NCBI GenBank assembly: GCA_017468435.1
Contig: JAFUIP010000015.1
Location: forward strand, 1 to 64,000
Origin: Bacteroidales bacterium
Lineage (GTDB): Bacteria > Bacteroidota > Bacteroidia > Bacteroidales > UBA1402
Length of the DNA: 64,000 nt
Direction of reading: 5' to 3'
Shown: in pieces, positions 36,236 to 44,314 of the stretch
Layout of the letters: every line of letters begins with the position of its first letter
Numbering within the stretch: position 1 is the first letter of the stretch
Notes under the pieces: generated by a model
Databases searched by the model: none
What the model was told of the DNA's origin: nothing
The model's input: only the letters and a program-made list of their open reading frames with translations
Made by a program: the position numbers and the translations under genes

Positions 36236-37606
36236 ATGAAACAAAAATTCTCCAAAGCCTTTTGGGTGGCGAACACCGTCGAACTTTTGGAACGCCTTGC
36301 CTATTATGCCGTTTTTATTGTCATCACACTTTACCTATCAAATATTTGGGGATTTTCCGACATCGAAGCCGGTATGATTGCGGGTATTTTTTCCGCCTGC
36401 CTGTACCTTTTGCCCACTTTCGTGGGAGCTTATGCCGATAAAATCGGATTCCGAGCTTCACTTATCACAGCATTCTCCTTGCTGAGCGTAGGTTACGTCG
36501 GACTGGGAATTCTGCCCACCCTGCTCGAAAGCGCCGGCCTGGTGGAATACGGCGAAGTGACCCGATTCACCGGTATTCAGACTTCGTTTCTGCGTTGGAG
36601 CATCGCGCCCGTTCTGGTGCTGATTGTTTGCGGCGGCGCCTTCATCAAAGCTGTCATTTCGGGAACCGTAGCCCGCGAAACCACTTCGGAAAACCGTGCC
36701 CGCGGCTACTCCATTTTCTACATGATGGTAAACATCGGTGCCTTCACCGGCAAATCGGTGGTGGACCCGCTTCGTAAAAGCCTGGGCGACACCGGATTGA
36801 TTTACTTGAATTACTTCTCGGCTGCCATGACCGTTCTGGCTTTGCTTGCCATCATATTCTTCTACAAATCGGCCAAAACCGAAGGACAGGGCAAGAGTTT
36901 CAAAGAATTGTGGCAAGGCCTTATCCGTGTGTGCAGCAATGTGCGTCTGCTTATTCTTATCCTGATTGTGAGCGGTTTCTGGATGATTCAGAGCCAAATG
37001 TACGCCACCATGCCCAAGTACGTGCTGCGACTCATCGGCGAAGGTGCATCGCCCGGTTGGTATGCCAACGTCAATCCGCTCATCGTTTTTGTTTGCGTGA
37101 ACATGATCACTTCGCTCATGGCCAAGCGTAAAGCCCTCACTTCCATGACCATCGGTATGGCCATCATTCCGGTTTCGGCTTTCGTCATGTCTCTGGGTCA
37201 TCAGCTCAATGCGGAAAGCATTCTGGGTTTGCATCCCGTTGCTTTCATGATGATTATCGGTATCGCGCTGCAGGCCTTGGCAGAATGTTTCATCTCGCCT
37301 CGTTATTTGGAATATTTCTCTTTGCAAGCGCCCAAAGGCGAAGAAGGTTTATACTTGGGATTCAGTCATTTGCACTCATTCTTCTCGTATTTGTTTGCCT
37401 TCGGACTGTCGGGCATTCTGCTCGACAAATATTGTCCCGACCCACGTCTGTTCGATTCGGCCGAAGCTTATGCGGCTGCCACAGCCAACGCGCACTATAT
37501 TTGGTATGTTTTCGTCGGCATCGGTCTGATTTCCATTATCGCGCTGATTATCTACAACTACGTTACCAAACGTATTGATGCCAAAAAGGCTTTGCAAGAC
37601 AAATAA
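36236..37606 (+). CDS. POT-family proton-coupled peptide transporter-like protein
   Basis: I start at the ATG at 36236 (MKQKFSKAFWVANTVELLERLAYYAV), giving 456 residues; the open frame further upstream is the antisense of the SpoU gene. VELLERLAYY contains the E-x-x-E-R-x-x-Y-Y signature of proton-coupled oligopeptide transporters. About twelve to fourteen hydrophobic segments follow. Likely substrates are di- and tripeptides, consistent with the dipeptidase nearby. The start is divergent from the SpoU operon. Confidence 0.82.
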   Translation: MKQKFSKAFWVANTVELLERLAYYAVFIVITLYLSNIWGFSDIEAGMIAGIFSACLYLLPTFVGAYADKIGFRASLITAFSLLSVGYVGLGILPTLLESAGLVEYGEVTRFTGIQTSFLRWSIAPVLVLIVCGGAFIKAVISGTVARETTSENRARGYSIFYMMVNIGAFTGKSVVDPLRKSLGDTGLIYLNYFSAAMTVLALLAIIFFYKSAKTEGQGKSFKELWQGLIRVCSNVRLLILILIVSGFWMIQSQMYATMPKYVLRLIGEGASPGWYANVNPLIVFVCVNMITSLMAKRKALTSMTIGMAIIPVSAFVMSLGHQLNAESILGLHPVAFMMIIGIALQALAECFISPRYLEYFSLQAPKGEEGLYLGFSHLHSFFSYLFAFGLSGILLDKYCPDPRLFDSAEAYAAATANAHYIWYVFVGIGLISIIALIIYNYVTKRIDAKKALQDK

Positions 37607-37627
37607 CACTTTCTTCATCAGAATCCT

Positions 37628-38635
37628 ATGAACCAATCTGCTTACATTGCCCAAGAAGATCGCTACGACAATGGCATGAAGTATCGTCGTTGCGGGAAAA
37701 GTGGCGTTCTTTTGCCTGAAATCTCTTTGGGACTTTGGCATAATTTTGGAGAAAAAGATCCGCTTCCGCGCTCCATGGAAATGTTGCATTATGCTTTCGA
37801 TCACGGCATTACACATTTCGACTTGGCCAACAATTACGGACCTTCATACGGCTCGGCCGAGAAGACTTTTGGCATTGCCATGAAGCAGTCGTTCCATCCT
37901 TACCGCGACGAAATGTTTGTCTCGACCAAGGCTGGTTACGATATGTGGCCGGGGCCTTACGGCAATTGGGGTTCGCGTAAATACTTGATGGCCAGCCTCG
38001 ACCAAAGTCTCAAGCGCATGAATTTGGATTATGTCGATTTGTTTTACAGCCATCGCTACGATCCACAGACGCCACTCGAAGAAACCTTGCAAGCCTTGGT
38101 AGATATTGTTCGTGCCGGTAAGGCTTTGTATGTAGGCATTTCGCGTTGGCCAAAGCAAGCGGCGCAGTTTGCCTACGAGTATCTGGCTGCCCGCGATGTA
38201 CCTTGTCTCATTTACCAAGGCCGTTATCATTTGTTCGATCGAGAAGTGGAAGAAGAGGGCTTGCTGCAACAGGCCAAGGAAAACGGAGCCGGATTCATTT
38301 GTTTCTCGCCCTTAGCCCAAGGCTTGCTCACCGACCGATACCTAAACGGCATTCCCGAAGACTCGCGCATCGCCCACGACGGACGATACCTCAAACCGGA
38401 AGCCCTGACCGATAGCACACTCCGTCGCATCAAGGCCTTGAACGAACTTGCCCTGCGCCGTGGTCAGACCTTGGCCGAAATGGCCCTTGCCTGGCTGCTG
38501 AAAGACGACAAAGTAAGCAGCGTCATCATTGGCGCCAGCTCGGCAGCCCAAATAGAAAAGAACCTGAAGGCCCTGCAAAACAGCCACTTCACGCCCGACG
38601 AAATCGCCGAAATCGAAAATGCTTGCAAAGGGTGA
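37628..38635 (+). CDS. Aldo/keto reductase, YghZ (Gpr)-like
   Basis: This 335-residue TIM-barrel oxidoreductase has the catalytic tetrad: Asp and Tyr in FDLANNYGP, Lys in VSTKAGYD and His in YSHRYDPQTP. The NADPH-binding GASSAAQIEKN is near the C-terminus. The N-terminal extension and GPSYGSAEKTFG insertion match YghZ-type enzymes, which reduce L-glyceraldehyde-3-phosphate and methylglyoxal-like aldehydes. It lies 21 nt after the POT gene and is probably co-transcribed with it. From 38636 to 38712 no feature is seen, and the base composition turns AT-rich there. Confidence 0.87.
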   Translation: MNQSAYIAQEDRYDNGMKYRRCGKSGVLLPEISLGLWHNFGEKDPLPRSMEMLHYAFDHGITHFDLANNYGPSYGSAEKTFGIAMKQSFHPYRDEMFVSTKAGYDMWPGPYGNWGSRKYLMASLDQSLKRMNLDYVDLFYSHRYDPQTPLEETLQALVDIVRAGKALYVGISRWPKQAAQFAYEYLAARDVPCLIYQGRYHLFDREVEEEGLLQQAKENGAGFICFSPLAQGLLTDRYLNGIPEDSRIAHDGRYLKPEALTDSTLRRIKALNELALRRGQTLAEMALAWLLKDDKVSSVIIGASSAAQIEKNLKALQNSHFTPDEIAEIENACKG

Positions 38636-38712
38636 AACAAACTCCGTTATGATAATCAGTATAAGAATTTTATTGAGCCGAGAATAAATACAAACATTTC
38701 ACAATCATCCCT

Positions 38713-39870
38713 ATGGCTAAACTATTTAAACATATAATACTTTTTGTAGTATATCTCTGCTCATTGTTCTTTTTGACTATTAATTATTTTGAGACAGATG
38801 AAAAGTATTATACGAGACATTCATTTGAGTCCAATTATTCTGTGTATGATATATATAAGTTTGCCATTAGAAAGAACTCTAACCTATCATATAAGTTATA
38901 TGATGAGAATGATTTAGCTGAATATTCAAATCATATTGCTAATATGCCTTGTGCTGTATTTAAGGGAAATCATTATAGGGAAGAAGCTAATGAGAAACCC
39001 GAGCATAAGTGGGATAAATGGAGGGTCATTCCGGAATGGAACTTTTTTATTAATGTATATGAAACAGGACTACCGATAGAGTCTGCTTCGTCTTATTTTA
39101 AAGGTATATCTAAAGGTGTAGATTCTTTTGGGATGGATTTAAATCCAGTACAATACGATTCGTATCAAGGATTCCCAACCTTAAGGCATTGTGATGTGGT
39201 TAACAATATCAGCGCAAATACTATTGTTATTGTTACCGATAATCTCGCATATCATATAACAGCAATAGACGCGTCAGAACTCGATGAGTTGGATGTATTG
39301 TTGAATAATTTGAGCTTTGACATACCGCCTGAAATAACATCATTACCATGGATAATGATAGTCTCTATTATTATTTTAGAAATCTGTTTGATTCTCGAAG
39401 TAATAATGTCTGCTAGGGATATTAAGAGAGTTGGAGACATCAATAAAGTCGCACGAGTTTTTACTATATTCACATTTGTTATGATATGTGCATATACTAT
39501 AGCCGTGATGGTTCATTCTATTGTATTTAATATTAATTTACGGTATTTTTTCGATGAATCCTATCTGTTTTTTATCTGGACTTATACAGGCGTAATGTTA
39601 TCATTGGTAATATTATATAATCGTCTTATGAATTATTCTCATTCGAATAGCGGTGTTGGATTTATTCTGCCTGATAGATGGAAATCTCGTTTAAAGGATA
39701 GTGCGATCTCAAGACTAATAGTAATTGTAGTTTGTTATCCATGTCTTATAGCGCTAATCTTGGCTGGTTTTATGGCTGTTCCATTTGTCTTTATAGTGTA
39801 TCTGCTTTTCTTACTGGGCTATGTTATCACTCATTCAGTAAGGTGGATTCTTTCGGGGTCAATTCAATAA
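38713..39870 (+). CDS. Unknown membrane protein in an AT-rich islet
   Basis: I do not recognise this 385-residue protein. It has an N-terminal hydrophobic segment (residues 5-24) that could be a signal anchor, then about 180 residues of polar sequence that should face outward. At least four membrane segments follow (around 212-233, 248-268, 285-305 and 336-378). No catalytic motif is seen. Codon use is strongly A/T-ended compared with the genes on both sides, suggesting recent gain. The only near neighbour is the convergent Abi-like gene. Confidence 0.6.
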   Translation: MAKLFKHIILFVVYLCSLFFLTINYFETDEKYYTRHSFESNYSVYDIYKFAIRKNSNLSYKLYDENDLAEYSNHIANMPCAVFKGNHYREEANEKPEHKWDKWRVIPEWNFFINVYETGLPIESASSYFKGISKGVDSFGMDLNPVQYDSYQGFPTLRHCDVVNNISANTIVIVTDNLAYHITAIDASELDELDVLLNNLSFDIPPEITSLPWIMIVSIIILEICLILEVIMSARDIKRVGDINKVARVFTIFTFVMICAYTIAVMVHSIVFNINLRYFFDESYLFFIWTYTGVMLSLVILYNRLMNYSHSNSGVGFILPDRWKSRLKDSAISRLIVIVVCYPCLIALILAGFMAVPFVFIVYLLFLLGYVITHSVRWILSGSIQ

Positions 39871-39982
39871 TCATCAAAACTATCCAATAATCACCCCAAA
39901 CAATTATTATAAAGTTTAACATAGTATTCTCCACTATAATGTGGACGATTAACAAATTTATGGAGTGAATTCTATATTGATT

Positions 39983-40645
39983 TTACATAGTCCAATTCAT
40001 ACGATTCATTATACGGAGTTTAACCGCTTCAAATCTGTCAAGGGCCACGATCCATTTTGGGAGATCTTGATTAATCCATCCCATTACTCGCAGCAAGTCT
40101 TTATGAATCGATGTTACCCTATTCAAATTCCAGCAGATGGATTCGTTATGAAATATCCTGTTTCTAAATGTCCTGATGGCATTTAACGGCGCAGATAAAT
40201 TCTTGCGCTGACGCAAGTTTTTAGGCATATATGGAAATGCCCTTCGCAAATGTTTCCATAGTATATTTTCGTATTCACTATTGAGCAAAGACACCCAAAA
40301 TCCCAATGTTAATTCTGCTATCACCTTAGATGGTGTAATCATTTCGTGTCTGCCCGCAATTTGCTTGCAAGCTTGTGATACATAACGATTTAGATTTATC
40401 AGACTAGGCGTTTTAGAAAAAATAACATACCAATCCTCACGACCGGCCATTGTTTCTAATTCACGGCTCATAGCATTGCGCAAGGCCACTTCTAACACAG
40501 AAAGACAAGGATAAAACGATTCAGCCAATTCAATGTTGCAGCAATAGTGCATAATAGCTCGATTCTCATCTTTGTGTAATTTAAAATACCTCTCCATTCT
40601 TTTGGTAGAGAAAACTTTATCGAAATATTTTTTGTTATAATCCAT
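39983..40645 (-). CDS. Abi-like (Abi_2 type) HEPN protein, putative abortive infection
   Basis: This 220-residue protein starts MDYNKKYFDKVFSTKRMERYFK. It has LSVLEVALRNAMSRELE and near the end RTFRNRIFHNE, an R-N-x(3)-H arrangement typical of HEPN ribonucleases in the Abi_2/AbiD/AbiF group. Proteins of this group are predicted to cut RNA after phage infection; this one has not been tested. A stand-alone gene without an evident antitoxin or sensor, AT-rich, sitting next to unknown membrane protein and repeats. Start and length look intact. Confidence 0.72.
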   Translation of the reverse strand: MDYNKKYFDKVFSTKRMERYFKLHKDENRAIMHYCCNIELAESFYPCLSVLEVALRNAMSRELETMAGREDWYVIFSKTPSLINLNRYVSQACKQIAGRHEMITPSKVIAELTLGFWVSLLNSEYENILWKHLRRAFPYMPKNLRQRKNLSAPLNAIRTFRNRIFHNESICWNLNRVTSIHKDLLRVMGWINQDLPKWIVALDRFEAVKLRIMNRMNWTM

Positions 40646-40800
40646 ATTCTATATACATTTGCAGCGCAGTCCCGGTAATTCCTCTCCCTGATATTAGATG
40701 CAGGTGATGAATCCGGGTTTTTTATTCCTTTCACTTTCTCACAAAGATAATTGTACAACATAGGGTTTGTCAATACTTTCGACCAGCCTTTTCTCAACAA

Positions 40801-40848
40801 AAACACCAGGCCCTTGTCAACAAATTTGTTGACAAGGGCCTGGTGTTT
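40801..40848. repeat. Perfect 48-bp palindrome
   Basis: Bases 40801-40824 (AAACACCAGG...GTCAACAAA) are exactly complementary to 40825-40848, with no spacer; the centre is AAATTT. Perfect 24-bp arms with no loop are rare. It could be a strong terminator, but no T-run follows the stem on either strand beyond TTT. An integration or hairpin-cleavage site is also possible. It lies 155 nt upstream of the Abi-like start, outside any gene. Confidence 0.9.
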
Positions 40849-40905
40849 CTTGAAGCAAGGTATGCGGTGGCGGCCAGCTTGAGGGCGAAGGGAAATCAGC
40901 GCAAC

Positions 40906-41032
40906 TGAGGCTTGTCAGAATGGCTGCCATGTCGTGGCGGCAAGGCCGAACGCGAAGGGAGCGTACTCGAAGTACGTGACCGAGCGAGAGGCCGCAGCCG
41001 GCGCGGCATGGCGGCCATTATCACAAGCCTCA
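40906..41032. repeat. Long GC-rich inverted-repeat element overlapping the GH28 stop
   Basis: Arms at 40906-40931 (TGAGGCTTGT...GCCATG) and 41007-41032 are complementary at 23 of 26 positions. Inside lies a 6-bp hairpin CGTACT-cga-AGTACG (40962-40976) and a GC-rich segment with GAGCGAGAGGCCGCAGCC. The right arm includes the stop codon of the GH28 gene. It contrasts sharply with the AT-rich islet beside it. It looks like a dispersed intergenic repeat or structured RNA; open frames through it are not convincing as genes. Between 40646 and 40905 I see only this element's edge and the palindrome. Confidence 0.65.
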
Positions 41033-42433
41033 TCTTGCGGGGGCGAAACCACTAAGACGAAACTCCCCATCAACCACCTGAAGCGTATCGTAAGTAACAT
41101 TGCGCACGTCCAAGTCGCGAACAAATTCGCAATTGTTCACAAATTTAGTCAGGCGGTCAACATGCACATTTTCAATGAAAACACCTTGCACGGGATCGCG
41201 TTGGTCGCCACGAATTTCGAAGATGGCTTCGGCTTCGCGACAATTGACATTGCGGATAGAAATATTGCGGATGCGAGTGATGGCAGTCTCGAAAGTGGGA
41301 ACGATGTCACGCCATTGATACAAGACGTCGGTATCGATTTCGAAAACGCGTTTCATGCGGGCAGCAGAAACATTGTCCAAAGTGATATCTTCGATGAAAC
41401 CGCCACGACGATGGTTGGTTTTTAAGTAAAACAAACGATAAACGGCACGTGACGAATGACAATCGTGCATATACACGCGACGCACGCCGCCGGCCATTTC
41501 GCTACCGATACCCAAAAGACAATGTCCCTGCACAATTTCGCAACGACGCACAACGACATCTTGAGTGGGCGTAGCCAAACGCCAAGCATCCTGATTACGA
41601 CCAGATTTCAACACCACAGCATCGTCGCCTTGGTCGAAACGGCAATCTTCGATAATGACATGCTGGGTCATTTCTACGTCTATGCCATCGTTGTTGTGGC
41701 CATGCGCATAGACATCGAGATGATGCGCCCATACGTCTTTGCACAGGAAAAGATGAATGGTCCAGAAGGGACTTTCGCGAATTTGAAAATCGGACAACTG
41801 AATGTTGGAACAACGGTTGAAATGAATGAGATGCGGACGCATATTGGCACCGGGTGTTTCCATACGACGCTGTTCCACAGGCACATTGGTCGAACACATG
41901 GCATAGAGCTGACGCGTTGCTTGAATATGCGAAGCCGGACGTTTGAACCAAGTACGCCAGAAATCCATTTTGGGCGCCAATTTACCCGGACCGCTGATGG
42001 CAATGTTCTCACATTCATAAGCATAGAGCAAAGGCGAATAGTTCATACATTCCGTACCTTCCCAAGAAGTTTTCACCGCGGGCAGATACAAAGAAGAATC
42101 GTCAGAGAAAACGATGGTAGCACCTTCGCTCAGATAAAGATTACAGTTGCTTTTGAAATGAATAGGACCGCTAAGCCATTCGCCTTCAGGCACTACCACC
42201 CTACCGCCACCAGCCTTGTTACAAGCAGCCATCGCTTTTTGGAAAGCTTTGGTGGTAGCCGTGACATTGCCAGGTTTAGCCCCGTACTTTACAATAGAGA
42301 AGTCTTTGGCCGGAAATTCGAACATTTCCAAGTCTTCGAAAGTGAAAGGCGCTTCGGGAGCCGACACGATGGTTTGTGCCGAAAGAGCTAAGCTCGTAAG
42401 AGCCAAGATCATGACAGAGAGATACTTTTTCAT
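41030..42433 (-). CDS. Glycoside hydrolase family 28 protein, secreted
   Basis: This 467-residue protein has a signal peptide (MKKYLSVMILALTSLALSAQ). The beta-helix fold carries the GH28 catalytic set: HNNDGIDVE, then FDQGDDAVVLKSGRN, a GHCLLGIGSE replacing the GHG box, and the YLKTNHRRGG stretch that replaces RIK. Such enzymes cut pectin or related uronate-rich polysaccharides. No SusC/SusD partners are near, so it is not a normal polysaccharide utilisation locus. It lies 37 nt downstream of trpB2 and may share its transcript. The stop overlaps the inverted-repeat element. Confidence 0.87.
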   Translation of the reverse strand: MKKYLSVMILALTSLALSAQTIVSAPEAPFTFEDLEMFEFPAKDFSIVKYGAKPGNVTATTKAFQKAMAACNKAGGGRVVVPEGEWLSGPIHFKSNCNLYLSEGATIVFSDDSSLYLPAVKTSWEGTECMNYSPLLYAYECENIAISGPGKLAPKMDFWRTWFKRPASHIQATRQLYAMCSTNVPVEQRRMETPGANMRPHLIHFNRCSNIQLSDFQIRESPFWTIHLFLCKDVWAHHLDVYAHGHNNDGIDVEMTQHVIIEDCRFDQGDDAVVLKSGRNQDAWRLATPTQDVVVRRCEIVQGHCLLGIGSEMAGGVRRVYMHDCHSSRAVYRLFYLKTNHRRGGFIEDITLDNVSAARMKRVFEIDTDVLYQWRDIVPTFETAITRIRNISIRNVNCREAEAIFEIRGDQRDPVQGVFIENVHVDRLTKFVNNCEFVRDLDVRNVTYDTLQVVDGEFRLSGFAPAR

Positions 42434-42470
42434 TTCTTTAATCGTTTTAATAAATCATTCATGAATAGGC

Positions 42471-43823
42471 TTACAGTTGCGACACGCATTTTTCTACATC
42501 CTCGTCAGAGAGAATATAATCCTGCAAGTTTCCGCTGATATATTGGTCATAAGAAGGCATATCGATAAGGCCATGGCCGCTCAGGTTGAAGAGAATCACT
42601 TTTTCCTCGCCTGTTTCTATACATTTCTTGGCTTCGCGAAGGGTGGCCGCAATGGCATGACAAGATTCAGGCGCAGGGATGATACCTTCGGCGCGGGCAA
42701 AGAGCATACCGGCTTCGAAACTTTCCAACTGAGGAATATCCACCGCTTCCATGAAACCATCCTTCATCAATTGAGAAACTGCCACACCGGCACCATGATA
42801 GCGCAAACCGCCTGCATGAATATTGGCCGGCGCAAATTTATGACCCAGACTATACATGGGCATCATGGGAGTATATCCGGCTTCGTCGCCAAAGTCATAC
42901 ACAAATTTTCCCTTGGTCAGTTTGGGGCAGGAACTGGGCTCGGCCGCAATGAAACGGGTCTTCTTTTCGCCTGTAAAACAATGACGCATAAAAGGAAAAG
43001 CCAATCCGCCGAAGTTGGATCCCCCGCCAAAACAAGCAATCACCATATCGGGATATTCGCCGGCCATTTCCATTTGTTTTTCAGCTTCCAAACCTATAAC
43101 CGTCTGATGCAAGGTAACATGGCTCATCACCGAACCCAAAGTATATTTACAATTGGGCGTCATGCGAGCCAATTCCACCGCCTCAGAAATTGCCGTACCC
43201 AAAGAACCCTGATGATTGGGCGTTTTGGTAAGAATATTCTTTCCCGCGCGGGTTGACATAGAAGGAGAAGCCGTCACTTGCGCCCCGAACACTTGCATGG
43301 CGCTTCGGCGATAGGGTTTCTGTTCGTAAGTAATTTTAACCTGATACACAGCAGCTTCCAATCCAAAAATCTTGGCCGCATACGAAAGCGCGGTACCCCA
43401 TTGGCCGGCTCCGGTTTCCGTGGTGATATTGGTAACACCTTCCTGCTTGCAATAATAAGCCTGCGCCAGCGCCGAATTCAGCTTGTGCGATCCGATGGGG
43501 CTGACACTCTCATTTTTGAAATATATATGCGCCGGCGTTCCCAAAGCCTCTTCCAGACCATAGGCACGCACCAGCGGCGTACTTCTATAATAGGTATACA
43601 TTTCGCGCACCTTCTCCGGAATATCTATCCAGGCATCGCTCATATTCATCTCCTGACGCGCACATTCCTCACAGAAAATCGGATACAGATCTTCTGCCTT
43701 CATCACCTCACCCGTCTGCGGATTTTTGAGCGGCATAGGCTTATTCGGCATTTCGGCCTGAACATTATACCATTGCTTGGGCAATTCAGCTTCGCTCAAA
43801 AAAAATCTTTTCTGTTTCATCAT
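42471..43823 (-). CDS. trpB2: Tryptophan synthase beta chain, TrpB2 type
   Basis: This 450-residue PLP enzyme carries the Lys in GSHKLNSALAQ and the phosphate-binding GGGSNFGG, plus TTETGAGQWGTA. The long N-terminal extension and length above 440 mark the TrpB2 subgroup rather than TrpB1 (about 395). TrpB2 proteins usually act without the TrpA partner, making tryptophan from free indole and serine. No trpA or other trp gene adjoins it, which agrees. Adjacent ATGs give two possible starts a codon apart. It could salvage indole. Confidence 0.88.
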   Translation of the reverse strand: MMKQKRFFLSEAELPKQWYNVQAEMPNKPMPLKNPQTGEVMKAEDLYPIFCEECARQEMNMSDAWIDIPEKVREMYTYYRSTPLVRAYGLEEALGTPAHIYFKNESVSPIGSHKLNSALAQAYYCKQEGVTNITTETGAGQWGTALSYAAKIFGLEAAVYQVKITYEQKPYRRSAMQVFGAQVTASPSMSTRAGKNILTKTPNHQGSLGTAISEAVELARMTPNCKYTLGSVMSHVTLHQTVIGLEAEKQMEMAGEYPDMVIACFGGGSNFGGLAFPFMRHCFTGEKKTRFIAAEPSSCPKLTKGKFVYDFGDEAGYTPMMPMYSLGHKFAPANIHAGGLRYHGAGVAVSQLMKDGFMEAVDIPQLESFEAGMLFARAEGIIPAPESCHAIAATLREAKKCIETGEEKVILFNLSGHGLIDMPSYDQYISGNLQDYILSDEDVEKCVSQL

Positions 43824-43917
43824 TTTTCGCTTTATGTATTGTTCTAATTTTTAAACTGATACGCCTTTCGGCGAATAACTTGGTCTTGCGCCAAAAGAGC
43901 ACGCAAGATAATAAAAA

Positions 43918-43945
43918 AATCCGTCTCAGCATTGCGGGACGGATT
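43918..43945 (-). terminator. Terminator, second downstream of tRNA-Asp
   Basis: AATCCGTC (43918-43925) pairs with GACGGATT (43938-43945). On the minus strand it is followed by a run of seven T (TTTTTTTATT). It lies between tRNA-Asp and trpB2, and could be a second stop for the tRNA transcript. Confidence 0.65.
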
Positions 43946-44059
43946 GACATCTATATCGTTTCGAAACAAGCAACAACTCTTTCCACCCCACTTTATAGCA
44001 CGGCAAGCCAAGAGTTCCACCAAAGTTTCTTACTGATAATCATAATCTTAAAAAGAAAA

Positions 44060-44089
44060 AAACGAGATTAGATTGCTCTATCCTCGTTT
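44060..44089 (-). terminator. Terminator of tRNA-Asp
   Basis: AAACGAG (44060-44066) and CTCGTTT (44083-44089) form the closing stem with an imperfect inner part. On the minus strand a T-rich tract (TTTTTTTCTTTT) follows. It starts about 11 nt beyond the tRNA 3' end. Confidence 0.7.
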
Positions 44090-44100
44090 CAAAAAGTTGG

Positions 44101-44174
44101 CGGTGCGTACGGGACTCGAACCCGTGACCCCCTGCGTGACAGGCAGATATTCTAACCATCTGAACTAACGCACC
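44101..44174 (-). tRNA. tRNA-Asp (anticodon GTC)
   Basis: Read on the minus strand, the acceptor GGTGCGT pairs with ACGCACC, with discriminator G. The D-stem (GTTC/GGTT-type loop), anticodon loop CTGTCAC with GTC, a GGGGG/T-stem region and GGTTCGAGTCC T-arm are all present. A CCA is encoded directly after the discriminator base (44098-44100). GTC reads Asp codons. Confidence 0.95.
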
Positions 44175-44191
44175 TTGTTCGTTTGCGGGTG

Positions 44192-44222
44192 CAAAGGTAA
44201 GCAAAGATTTTTATTCTCCAAA
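44192..44222 (-). promoter_or_regulatory. Promoter of tRNA-Asp
   Basis: On the minus strand TTTG (44219-44222) and TACCTTTG (44192-44199) are separated by 19 nt, a full Bacteroidota -33/-7 pair. The tRNA begins 17 nt after the -7 box. Confidence 0.75.
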
Positions 44223-44293
44223 CTTATCATCAATTTTTTTTCAAAATTCATCAATATTTCACGTAAAAACCACGTAGAGCTGCGATAGTTTGT

Positions 44294-44301
44294 TACCTTT
44301 G
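44294..44301 (+). promoter_or_regulatory. -7 box of the aminotransferase gene
   Basis: TACCTTTG matches the -7 consensus. It lies only 13 nt before the first ATG at 44315, which suggests translation from the ATG at 44324 or a very short leader. No TTTG -33 box is seen. Confidence 0.5.
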
Positions 44302-44314
44302 CGGCCTAATTTTT

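Noticed and set aside
40934..41425. Open frame of 163 codons through the GC-rich repeat
   Set aside because: It runs through the inverted repeats and into the antisense of GH28; composition and content suggest chance.
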